NCBI GenBank assembly: GCA_002363695.1
Contig: DEWO01000075.1
Coordinates: forward strand, 1 to 15,951
Length of the DNA stretch: 15,951 nucleotides
DNA from: Prevotella sp. UBA3208
GTDB lineage: Bacteria; Bacteroidota; Bacteroidia; Bacteroidales; Bacteroidaceae
Direction of reading: 5' to 3'
Both the position numbers and the translations under genes were made by a program. The notes under the pieces were generated by a model. That model worked only from the letters and a program-made list of their open reading frames with translations, was not told where the DNA came from and did no database searches. How positions within the stretch are numbered: position 1 is the first letter of the stretch; every line of letters begins with the position of its first letter. This document shows, one piece after another, positions 7,253-14,241 of the stretch.

Positions 7253-8104
7253 GTGAACAGCGAAAAGTATATTAGAACAGAAGCCATGACGCAGAAGATG
7301 CGTCGCTTCACGGATGCCGGCCTCTATTCTCAGGACGATGACATCGACTTCCTGCCTGACGGACATGTCTACCTCTATCAGGGTGAGCGCCAACTGTTGC
7401 CCGTCAGTACGCTGATAGCCCACTTTTTCCAGAAGTTCGATGCCCAGCGTGCTGCCGAACAGCAGCAGGCACGCTATGGTGTCCCTGTGGCTGAAACGCT
7501 GGCCAAGTGGGAGCGCATAGGACGTATGGCCAGTGAGGTGGGGACGTTTGTACACGAACAGACGGAAAACTACTTCCAGCATGGAGTTTTCGATACCGTT
7601 TACTCCTTCAGTTATAAGGGCGAGGTGGAACCAGTCAGCGTAGAGCGCGAAAAGCAACAGTTCCTGCACTTTGTCAGCGACTATGCCATCGAGCCCTATC
7701 GTCAGGAGTGGCCGGTCTATGACACCAATCTGAACATAGCCGGTACGATAGACCTCATTTGTCGTGAGAGCGATGGCGAGTTTGTCATCTACGACTGGAA
7801 GCGCAGCCGTAAGGTGGTGGATGCCCAGGGAAATCCTATCGTGCAAGCCTTCGGAGGTCGAACCTCCATCAACGGTATCTCGATACCCGATACAGCCTAC
7901 TATCACTACTGCATCCAGCAGAACCTCTATCGCTATATGTTGCAGCAGTACTATGGCATTCGGGTCAAGGCCATGAATCTGGTCGTGCTCTGTCCTGACT
8001 ATGCCGACTATCGGGTAGTGGGTGTTCCCATCATGGATGGACTGGTCAAGCAGATAGTCAGTATCTGTCATTCGCAACAACTAGGAAAGAGATTACTGAG
8101 ATGA
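7253..8104 (+). CDS. PD-(D/E)XK nuclease family protein (RecB-like)
   Basis: This 283-residue protein has the motif series of RecB/AddB-like PD-(D/E)XK nucleases: GTFVHEQTE with His101 (97-105), EWPVYD (152-157), GTIDLI with Asp167, VIYDWKRS with Asp181 and Lys183, and a QxxxY motif at 222-226. All expected catalytic positions are kept, so a metal-dependent DNA nuclease is likely. No helicase or other repair domain is fused or adjacent, so its partner and pathway are unknown. The GTG at 7253 is the chosen start, supported by AGGAG at 7240-7244; an alternative ATG lies at 7286. Its stop overlaps the ABC ATPase start by four bases (ATGA at 8101), an odd neighbour for a DNA enzyme. Confidence 0.82.
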   Translation: MNSEKYIRTEAMTQKMRRFTDAGLYSQDDDIDFLPDGHVYLYQGERQLLPVSTLIAHFFQKFDAQRAAEQQQARYGVPVAETLAKWERIGRMASEVGTFVHEQTENYFQHGVFDTVYSFSYKGEVEPVSVEREKQQFLHFVSDYAIEPYRQEWPVYDTNLNIAGTIDLICRESDGEFVIYDWKRSRKVVDAQGNPIVQAFGGRTSINGISIPDTAYYHYCIQQNLYRYMLQQYYGIRVKAMNLVVLCPDYADYRVVGVPIMDGLVKQIVSICHSQQLGKRLLR

Positions 8105-8913
8105 CGGAAACCGTAGTACTACAAAACCTAACTATAGGATACACAGCCAAAGGGAATGAAAAGGTAGTGGCCACAGGCATTGAGGCTGCTATCAGGAGTG
8201 GAGAGCTGACCTGCCTGCTGGGACAGAACGGCATTGGCAAGTCAACGCTGCTGAGAACCCTTTCTGCTTTTCAGCCTAAGTTGGGTGGAAGTGTACTGAT
8301 GCACGGCCGCGAGATAGCCGACTATACGGACAAGGAACTCAGCAAGATGATTGGCGTGGTGCTGACGGAGAAGCCCGATGTCCAGAATATGACCGTCACC
8401 GAACTGGTGGGTATGGGCCGCTCTCCCTATACAGGCTTCTGGGGGACGCTGACAGCAGACGATAAGCAGATAGTCAGCGAGGCTATCCGGCTGGTAGCCA
8501 TAGAGCCGTTGCAGGACCGGATGGTCCATACGCTGAGCGACGGTGAGCGCCAGAAGGTCATGATAGCCAAGGCACTGGCCCAGCAGACACCTGTCATCTA
8601 TCTGGACGAGCCTACGGCCTTTCTCGACTTCCCCAGCAAGGTAGAGATGATGCAGCTGCTGCATCGGCTGGCCGTACAGGAGCAAATTGCAACGCCACAC
8701 TCTTACCAGAGGTCAGAGAAGACCATTTTCCTGTCTACGCATGATGTGGAACTGGCCTTGCAGATTGCCGACTGCCTCTGGCTCATGGAACCCTGGGGAC
8801 TCAGTGTGGGAACCCCGCAGGAATTGGCCGCTCAGGGCGTATTAAGCCGTTTCATAGAGCGTGACGGCATTGCTTTTGACAAAGATACACTAACTATACA
8901 CGTAAGACGATGA
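8101..8913 (+). CDS. ABC transporter ATP-binding protein, FecE/BtuD type
   Basis: This 270-residue ATPase would power import of a siderophore, haem or cobalamin-type ligand from the cytoplasmic face. Visible motifs are Walker A GQNGIGKST (41-49), an ABC signature LSDGERQ (145-151, where Asp replaces the usual Gly), Walker B VIYLDEPTAFLD (165-176), and the switch His214 in STHD. The block MGRSPYTGFWG at 105-115 is typical of the FecE/BtuD branch. A stretch of about 11 residues (roughly 197-207, PHSYQRSE) appears inserted between the helix after Walker B and the H-loop strand. No permease or substrate-binding protein gene is next to it. It overlaps both neighbours by four bases, and the CobD-like gene downstream favours a corrinoid role, which is inference. 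Confidence 0.85.
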   Translation: MTETVVLQNLTIGYTAKGNEKVVATGIEAAIRSGELTCLLGQNGIGKSTLLRTLSAFQPKLGGSVLMHGREIADYTDKELSKMIGVVLTEKPDVQNMTVTELVGMGRSPYTGFWGTLTADDKQIVSEAIRLVAIEPLQDRMVHTLSDGERQKVMIAKALAQQTPVIYLDEPTAFLDFPSKVEMMQLLHRLAVQEQIATPHSYQRSEKTIFLSTHDVELALQIADCLWLMEPWGLSVGTPQELAAQGVLSRFIERDGIAFDKDTLTIHVRR

Positions 8914-9935
8914 TAGAAGGACATGGAGACGATATCTACCGCTATGACGACTTGGTGAAGGTGAACTTCAGCAGTAATGTCTATCAGCATTCAGATTTTT
9001 CTGCATTGAAGAGACATCTGATGGAGCATTTTGACTTATTGTCCAACTATCCCGAACCCCAGCCCCGCAGTCTGGAGAAGCTCATTGCCTTTAAGGAAGG
9101 AATATCCCCCGAGAGTGTCCTGGTTACCAGTGGTGCCACGGAGGCCATCTATCTCATTGCCCAGCTCTATCATGGCAGTGCCTCCATCATTCCTCAGCCC
9201 ACGTTCAGCGAGTATGCCGATGCCTGTCGCATACACCACCATATTATATCTTACGAGAACACGGACGAACTGACGCAGTTGCCGCGTAACAGGGTGTACT
9301 GGATCTGCAATCCCAACAATCCTTCGGGCAACGTACTGATGAAAGGCTTCATGGACTACCTGGTACGTCGCTCGCCACGCTACACCTTTGTCGTAGACCA
9401 GTCGTACGAGGGTTATACGCTGGAACCGCTGTTAGTGGCCCGCGAGATGAACGGAGTGCCCAACCTGTTGCTGCTCCACTCGTTCAGCAAGACCTACGGC
9501 ATACCGGGTCTGCGCCTGGGCTATGTGACTGGCCATCCTAATGTCATTCAGCTGCTGCGCACGTTGCGTCAGCCGTGGGCTGTCAACAGCATGGCCATCG
9601 AGGCAGGCAAGTACCTGCTGAAGAAGGGCAACCCGGTCATTGCCGATTTAAAGGCATATCTGGAAGAGACAGAACGGTTGCGTAAGGAACTGCGTCAGAT
9701 TGAGGGTGTCCGCGTGTTTGAAACCAAGACCAACTACATGCTCTGCGAACTGGAGCATGTCACGGCGACGGACTTGAAGTATTATCTGATTCACGAACAC
9801 GGACTGCTGATTCGCGACTGCGCTAACTTCTACGGCCTGTCCAATCATTTCTTCCGTGTCGCCGCCCAGCAGCCTGAGGAGAACGACCTGCTGGTGGCTG
9901 CCATTAGAGCGTATTTAGCAGACTTTCAGAAGTAG
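8910..9935 (+). CDS. PLP-dependent class I/II aminotransferase-fold enzyme, CobD/HisC-like
   Basis: This 341-residue fold-type I PLP enzyme has the Schiff-base lysine Lys194 in HSFSKTYGIPGLRLGY, the CNPNNPSG motif at 133-140, and Asp163 (VVDQSYE), which would pair with the pyridine nitrogen. The N-terminus GHGDDIYRY followed by VNFSSNV resembles CobD, L-threonine-O-3-phosphate decarboxylase, which makes the aminopropanol linker of cobalamin. HisC, histidinol-phosphate aminotransferase, is the main alternative. The upstream BtuD-like ATPase (4-base overlap) favours CobD, and the short length fits both. It is the last gene of the + strand run; its stop is ten bases before a palindromic repeat array, and no intrinsic terminator is visible. 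The enzyme class is secure; the precise reaction is moderately supported. Confidence 0.8.
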   Translation: MIEGHGDDIYRYDDLVKVNFSSNVYQHSDFSALKRHLMEHFDLLSNYPEPQPRSLEKLIAFKEGISPESVLVTSGATEAIYLIAQLYHGSASIIPQPTFSEYADACRIHHHIISYENTDELTQLPRNRVYWICNPNNPSGNVLMKGFMDYLVRRSPRYTFVVDQSYEGYTLEPLLVAREMNGVPNLLLLHSFSKTYGIPGLRLGYVTGHPNVIQLLRTLRQPWAVNSMAIEAGKYLLKKGNPVIADLKAYLEETERLRKELRQIEGVRVFETKTNYMLCELEHVTATDLKYYLIHEHGLLIRDCANFYGLSNHFFRVAAQQPEENDLLVAAIRAYLADFQK

Positions 9936-9945
9936 TCAACTTTCA

Positions 9946-10047
9946 ATCATACGTATCATTTGTTCCAATCATACGTATCATTTGCTCCAATCATACGTAT
10001 GATTCAGTCTAATCATACGTATGACCGATTTCGATCATGCGCATGAG
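9946..10047. repeat. Five palindromic 14-mers at exact 22-bp spacing
   Basis: Copies start at 9946, 9968, 9990, 10012 and 10034. The consensus ATCATACGTATGAT is a perfect palindrome (copy 3). Copies 1 and 2 end in CAT instead of GAT, copy 4 ends in GAC, and copy 5 reads ATCATGCGCATGAG, in which two mirrored changes keep its 12-bp core palindromic. Spacers are 8 bases, similar in copies 1-2 (TTGTTCCA, TTGCTCCA) and different later. A 22-bp step is about two helical turns, so all sites would face the same side of the DNA. The array fills the gap between convergent genes, and copy 5 supplies the last three codons and stop of the sigma factor. Confidence 0.93.
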
Positions 10048-10529
10048 CTAAAACAGCGGCGTACGTGCTTGCGGGCTTGCCCTAGTCGGTTCTCCACCTG
10101 CTTGTAGGGTAGGGCAAGCTCTTGGGCAATGTCGCTGACCTTCATGCCGTCGTAGATGTGGAGCCGGTAGATGCGGGCACAGGCTTCCGGCAGACGGGCC
10201 AGCGAGCGCTCCATGCGCTCCATGAGCAGGCGGGCCGAGACGACAGACTCCATGTTCTCCGTATGGTCGCCCCGTTGGATGTAGTGCTCATACTCTTCGT
10301 ACACACGGCGATGGCGGTAGTAGTCTGCCACTTCATGGCGGGCCATGGTGTAGACGAGGCTGGGCAGGGTTGCGAGAGTAATGAGCTGATGCCGACTGAG
10401 CAGCCGCAGGAAGATGTCTTGTACCCTGTCCGCTGCCTCGTCGGCATCAGCAATGCGCACCGCGATGAAACTGACAATTTCATCGCGATGCTGAGCATAA
10501 TAGTTAGATATAAGTTGATGATTATTCAT
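10035..10529 (-). CDS. ECF-type RNA polymerase sigma-70 factor
   Basis: This 164-residue protein has the two-domain layout of ECF sigma factors. Region 2 lies at about 8-75 (EAADRVQDIFLRLL, then LVYTMARHEVADYYRHRR, the segment that would melt and read the -10 region). Region 4 lies at about 104-158, with a helix-turn-helix in MKVSDIAQELALPYKQVENRLGQARK for -35 contact. No anti-sigma factor (FecR-like) gene is adjacent, unlike the usual SusCD-linked sigma/anti-sigma pairs. Its ATG lies inside the 3' end of the GH43 gene (8-base overlap), so it is probably the last gene of the xylan operon and translationally coupled. Its stop region is made from the fifth palindrome of the neighbouring array. 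Its target promoters are unknown. Confidence 0.87.
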   Translation of the reverse strand: MNNHQLISNYYAQHRDEIVSFIAVRIADADEAADRVQDIFLRLLSRHQLITLATLPSLVYTMARHEVADYYRHRRVYEEYEHYIQRGDHTENMESVVSARLLMERMERSLARLPEACARIYRLHIYDGMKVSDIAQELALPYKQVENRLGQARKHVRRCFSSCA

Positions 10530-11529
10530 TGATGACCTTCTGTATCGTACCGTCCTCGTTGTAGAACAGCCGCTGGGCTTTCAGCGAACGCAGGTGGGTG
10601 ATGTCGTTGCTGGGCACGCAGTCATGATAGCACAGATACCACTGGCCTTTGAATTCGACAATGCTGTGGTGCGTCGTCCAGCCCACAACGGGGTCGAGCA
10701 GCACGCCCTGATAGGTGAAGGGGCCGTAGGGGTTGTCGCCGATGGCATAGCACAGGAAGTGGCTGTCGCCCGTAGAGTAGGAGAAGTAGTACTTGCCCTG
10801 ATACTTGTGCATCCACGAAGCCTCGAAGAAGCGGTGAGGGTCTCCGGCCTTCAGGGGCTCACCGTTCTTGTCGATGATGACGACCGGGCGTGGAGCCTCT
10901 GCAAACTGCTTCACGTCGTCACTCAGACGGGCCACGCAGCTGGGCAGTGCCGGTACGTCGGCAGGACAGAAGAGCTGGGTCTTCTTGTCCGCAGCAGGAC
11001 CTAACACGATACCCTCCTTAGTGAGTTTCCGGGGAGCCTGATACCACTGCAGCTGTCCGCCCCAGAGTCCTCCGAAGTAGCAGTATATCTCACCGTCATC
11101 GTCCTTGAACACGCAAGGGTCGATGGAGAACGAGCCGCGCATGGGCTGTTTCTCGGGAATGAACGGACCCTCAGGACGGTCGGCAACAGCCACGCCCAGA
11201 TGGAACACGCCGTTGTAGTCCTTGGCAGAGAAGATGAGGTAGTACTTACCGTCCTTCTCCACGCAGTCGTTGTCCCACATCTGCTTCTCGGCCCATTCCA
11301 CCTGATCTTCGTCCAGAATCACTCCGTGGTCGGTCACCTCTCCGTTCTCCAGGTCTTCGAACGACAGCACATGGTAGTCCTTCATCTGGAAGTGGCCGCC
11401 GTCGTCGTCGAATGCGTGGCCAGCCTCACGGTCGTGGCTGGGGTAGATATACAACTTGCCGTTAAACACATTGGCTGAAGGGTCAGCCATATAGTCATTG
11501 GGGAAAAGATAACGTGGTTTCATACGCAT
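10522..11529 (-). CDS. Glycoside hydrolase family 43 (beta-xylosidase / alpha-L-arabinofuranosidase)
   Basis: This 335-residue five-bladed beta-propeller enzyme removes xylose or arabinose from short xylo-oligosaccharides. The three GH43 acidic residues are visible: Asp16 in ADPS (base), Asp137 in SIDPCVF (pKa modulator) and Glu236 in FFEASWMHK (acid). The opening RYLFPNDYMADPSA and the single-domain length suit the small subfamily that includes XynB of Prevotella bryantii, from memory. There is no signal peptide, so it should act in the cytoplasm on imported oligosaccharides. It starts six bases after the GH10 stop; a second ATG at 11523 (MKPRYLF) is an equally plausible start. It overlaps the sigma factor by eight bases. 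Which pentose it prefers cannot be read from the sequence. Confidence 0.9.
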   Translation of the reverse strand: MRMKPRYLFPNDYMADPSANVFNGKLYIYPSHDREAGHAFDDDGGHFQMKDYHVLSFEDLENGEVTDHGVILDEDQVEWAEKQMWDNDCVEKDGKYYLIFSAKDYNGVFHLGVAVADRPEGPFIPEKQPMRGSFSIDPCVFKDDDGEIYCYFGGLWGGQLQWYQAPRKLTKEGIVLGPAADKKTQLFCPADVPALPSCVARLSDDVKQFAEAPRPVVIIDKNGEPLKAGDPHRFFEASWMHKYQGKYYFSYSTGDSHFLCYAIGDNPYGPFTYQGVLLDPVVGWTTHHSIVEFKGQWYLCYHDCVPSNDITHLRSLKAQRLFYNEDGTIQKVINE

Positions 11530-11535
11530 TGGTTT

Positions 11536-12648
11536 TTATTTCTTGTTCTGATAGAGTTTGATGATTTTCTCGACGATGGGTTTCGGCTGGTACTGACGGT
11601 CGAAGAGCAGCGGATAGTTTGTACGTCCTGCTATCGGCCAGTCGTTGAGCCAGGAGTCTGCGTCGCTGACGCCCCACAGGTTGATGCGTCCTATGTGGTG
11701 GCGATGACGCTGGTAAATCTTGAAGAATTCCATGTAGCGCTGTTCTGTCTCCTTGGCCTTTGCCTCTGGCAGCCCGTCCTTGTAGGGGTTCATCTTTGCC
11801 TGATATTCAAAGTTCTGGCTAATCTCGGCTCCACCGAAGTTCTCCGGGTTGGGCAGCACGTTGAGGTCCAGTTCCGTCATGTTCACCTTGACGCCCAAGG
11901 CAGCGAAAGCCTCGATAGACTTTTCGTACTCCTTCAGGTCGGGATAGTCCATGCCGTTATGGCTCTGCATTCCGACAGCATCAATGCGCAGGCCCTTGTC
12001 CTTCAGTTTCTTGACCAACCGGCATACGGCCTCGCGCTTGCCGGGCTTGGCCATAGAGTAGTCGTTATAGTATAGCTCGACATCCGGGTCCGCCTCGTGG
12101 GCATAGCGGAAGGCCAGCTCGATGAACTCTTCGCCCAGTATCTGGTAGTAGTAGGAATTGCGGAAGGAGCCGTCATCCTCGATGGCCTCGTTCACCACGT
12201 CCCAGCCACGTATCTTGCCGCGGAAGTGGGCAACGACGGTATAGATATGTTTGCGCATACGTTCCTTCATTACTTCTGGTTTGACCAGCTGGCCTTCCTT
12301 GTCGTGGAAGAACCACTTCGGAGCCTGCGAGTGCCAGACGAGACAGTGGCCCATAGCCACAAGGTTATGTTGCTGGCAGTACTCGATGAAGCGGTCGGCA
12401 TCGCGGAAGTCGAACAGTCCTTCCTCGGGCTGCACCACCTCGCCCTTCATGCAGTTTTCAGGCACAGCAGTATTGAAATGCTTGTCGACGATGGCATCGG
12501 TCTGTGGACTCATGCCGTCAGACTGTGTCACGTTGAGTGACGCACCGATGAGACTGTACTTGCCTACAACTTCTCGCAAGCTCTGTGCAAGCACTGTCTC
12601 CGATGCAAACACTACTAATATTAAAACTACTAACCTAAAAAACTTCAT
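11536..12648 (-). CDS. Glycoside hydrolase family 10 endo-1,4-beta-xylanase
   Basis: This 370-residue enzyme is a single-domain GH10 (beta/alpha)8 barrel that cuts internal beta-1,4 bonds in xylan with retention. The acid/base is Glu154 in WDVVNEAI and the nucleophile is Glu259 in VNMTELDLNVLP. Substrate-site motifs HCLVWHSQAP (101-110) and LWGVSDADSW (324-333) are intact. A classical signal peptide ending near VLAQ (about residue 21) without a lipobox cysteine suggests a periplasmic enzyme rather than a surface lipoprotein, so it probably works on oligosaccharides already taken in. No carbohydrate-binding module is present. It lies between the symporter (six bases upstream) and GH43 (six bases downstream), an order matching the xynA-xynB pairing reported in Prevotella bryantii, as I recall it. 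Confidence 0.95.
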   Translation of the reverse strand: MKFFRLVVLILVVFASETVLAQSLREVVGKYSLIGASLNVTQSDGMSPQTDAIVDKHFNTAVPENCMKGEVVQPEEGLFDFRDADRFIEYCQQHNLVAMGHCLVWHSQAPKWFFHDKEGQLVKPEVMKERMRKHIYTVVAHFRGKIRGWDVVNEAIEDDGSFRNSYYYQILGEEFIELAFRYAHEADPDVELYYNDYSMAKPGKREAVCRLVKKLKDKGLRIDAVGMQSHNGMDYPDLKEYEKSIEAFAALGVKVNMTELDLNVLPNPENFGGAEISQNFEYQAKMNPYKDGLPEAKAKETEQRYMEFFKIYQRHRHHIGRINLWGVSDADSWLNDWPIAGRTNYPLLFDRQYQPKPIVEKIIKLYQNKK

Positions 12649-12654
12649 ATTCGA

Positions 12655-14073
12655 TTACTTGTTACGTTTCTCAATTTCCATGTTGATTTTGTCGATGACT
12701 TCGTCGGTCAGCTCGTAGCGAGAGATGATGAACATAGCCAGTCCTAACAGCATGGCGGGAATGACGCATACCAGCCACAGTATGCCTTGCTCGGCAAAGG
12801 GAGTCTGAACGGTCTCCTTGGCGTTGAAGCCCACATAGGCCAGCACCAGGCCGGGTACCACGCCGCCCAGGGCCATGCCGGCCTTGAAGAAGATGCCCGT
12901 CAGGGCATTCACGATGCCCGAGATGCGCTTGCCCGTGGTGTACTCGCCGTAGCTGATGACCTCAGGCACCAGGGCCCACATATAGCCCGTAGCCACGATG
13001 ACACCCGTCGACTTGATGAACTGTGCCACGTAGACTATCCACATCTGCGACTTCAGCGCGGGAACCACTGATACGACATAGAGGATGGCCATGCCGACGA
13101 TGGCGACGGTCAGGAAGATGTTGAACATGCCGCGCTTGCCTACTGCCTTCTTGATGGCAGGAACCAGCGGCATGAAGATGAAGGCGGGCACGGAACCCAG
13201 TCCCATGAAGATGGCCAGCTGGTCGCTGGTAGCCTGCAGGTTGCACGTCATATAGTACGAGCCGGCAGCATTGCCCACCGACATCATGGCGAAGGCGGTG
13301 ATGAAGAAGAAGGCCAGGATGCGCAGGGGGCGGTTGCGCACAAACTCTGTCCACAGGTCTGACACCTTCACGTCCTCCATGTCCTTGGCGTCCATGACCA
13401 CGCGCTCCTTGGTCTGCGTGAAGCAGAAGAAGAGCAGCAGCAGACCGATGACGGCATAGATGCCCATCGTGGTAAACCACGCGCTGGCAGCCTCGGGGGT
13501 GTTGATGATGGCCTCGCCGTCGGCATCCTTCGGGGCAAACAGGGCTACCACGAGGGGTATGCCCGAGGCTACGCACAGTCCGCCGACGTTGGCCAGGAAC
13601 ATACGGACGGAGGTCAGGGTGGTAATCTCGTCCGTGTCGCGCGTCAGCGACGAGTTCAGCGCACCGTAGGGTACATTAATTAAGGTATATAGCATCGACA
13701 TGCCCACGTAGGTCACATAGGCGTAGATGAGTGAGGGTGCGAAGCCGTTCCAGAAACACAGGATGGCAAAGCCGGTCAGGGGTATGCCGCCCAGTACCAG
13801 ATAGCTGCGATACTTGCCTAACTTAGGATTATGCTTGTCGACGTAGGTTCCTACCAAGGGGTCCCACAGCACGTCCACCAGGCGCACCACGAGGAACATG
13901 GTGGCGGCGTCTGCCGGGTCGAGACCGTAGATGTTGGTGTAGAAGAACAGCAAGTACATGCTGATGGTCTGGTAGATCAGGTTCTGAGCGAGGTCGCCGG
14001 AGCCGAAGCCGATGCGCTGCAGCCAGGAGAGTTTGTAGAAACCTTTCGTTTCTTGAGTTTCGTTTGTTGCCAT
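12655..14073 (-). CDS. GPH-family (MelB-type) glycoside/cation symporter, probable xylo-oligosaccharide importer
   Basis: This 472-residue inner-membrane protein has about 12 hydrophobic segments and the features of the glycoside-pentoside-hexuronide:cation symporter family in the MFS. The start GSGDLAQNLIYQ, the LLFFYTNIYGL segment and the block RLVDVLWDPLVGTYVDK are characteristic. Asp67 and Asp71 align with the cation-site aspartates of MelB. I chose the ATG at 14073 (MATNETQ) because the longer frame to 14169 would run through a -7 promoter box. As the first gene of the - strand operon with GH10 and GH43 behind it, it likely imports xylobiose or related oligosaccharides. Prevotella bryantii carries a comparable transporter gene in its xylan cluster, from memory. 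Substrate is inferred from context only. Confidence 0.9.
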   Translation of the reverse strand: MATNETQETKGFYKLSWLQRIGFGSGDLAQNLIYQTISMYLLFFYTNIYGLDPADAATMFLVVRLVDVLWDPLVGTYVDKHNPKLGKYRSYLVLGGIPLTGFAILCFWNGFAPSLIYAYVTYVGMSMLYTLINVPYGALNSSLTRDTDEITTLTSVRMFLANVGGLCVASGIPLVVALFAPKDADGEAIINTPEAASAWFTTMGIYAVIGLLLLFFCFTQTKERVVMDAKDMEDVKVSDLWTEFVRNRPLRILAFFFITAFAMMSVGNAAGSYYMTCNLQATSDQLAIFMGLGSVPAFIFMPLVPAIKKAVGKRGMFNIFLTVAIVGMAILYVVSVVPALKSQMWIVYVAQFIKSTGVIVATGYMWALVPEVISYGEYTTGKRISGIVNALTGIFFKAGMALGGVVPGLVLAYVGFNAKETVQTPFAEQGILWLVCVIPAMLLGLAMFIISRYELTDEVIDKINMEIEKRNK

Positions 14074-14101
14074 TGTCGTTATAGGTTTTGTTTTCTGGTT
14101 G

Positions 14102-14109
14102 CAAAGATA
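14102..14109 (-). promoter_or_regulatory. -7 box of the promoter for the xylan-use operon
   Basis: Read on the - strand, 14109-14102 is TATCTTTG, an exact match to TAnnTTTG, followed by GCAACC. It lies 28 bases before the symporter ATG at 14073, leaving a short leader. No clear TTTG appears at the expected -33 position, which would fit a promoter needing an activator. It would drive symporter, GH10, GH43 and sigma factor. Confidence 0.65.
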
Positions 14110-14190
14110 GGGGTTTCCGTTGAAACCGACGTTTTCACATGTTACAAAAATTATCTCCATTTGTTTCATGTCCGAAGAAAGTGCGCTTTT

Positions 14191-14224
14191 TTTGTGGCTG
14201 CAAAGAAAAAAAAACTTAATTTTG
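14191..14224 (+). promoter_or_regulatory. Divergent promoter for the esterase gene
   Basis: TAATTTTG at 14217-14224 matches the -7 consensus exactly, and TTTG at 14191-14194 sits 22 bases upstream, slightly long for a -33 element. The esterase ATG is at 14242, 17 bases after the -7 box. Together with the box at 14102 it makes a divergent promoter region of 168 bases between the two start codons, a natural place for a shared xylan-responsive regulator. Confidence 0.6.
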
Positions 14225-14241
14225 CAGAAAATCTAAAGCGT

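Noticed and set aside
9936..10034. Bidirectional intrinsic terminator
   Set aside because: The palindromes have no loop and no adjoining T-run, so they do not look like standard terminators.
9946..10047. CRISPR array
   Set aside because: Repeats are only 14 bp and palindromic, spacers are 8 bp and partly alike, and no cas gene is nearby.
10035..10529. Degraded or truncated sigma factor
   Set aside because: Regions 2 and 4 are both complete and the length is normal for an ECF factor.
10594..12718. Open frames on the + strand opposite GH43 and GH10
   Set aside because: They are antisense shadows of strongly supported enzymes and show no recognisable motif or start context.
14074..14169. N-terminal extension of the symporter to 14169
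   Set aside because: The extension spans a -7 promoter box at 14102-14109 and lacks family similarity; MATNETQ at 14073 fits.
13831..14241. Upstream extension of the esterase reading frame
   Set aside because: It is antisense to the symporter gene and would bury the signal peptide that begins at 14242.
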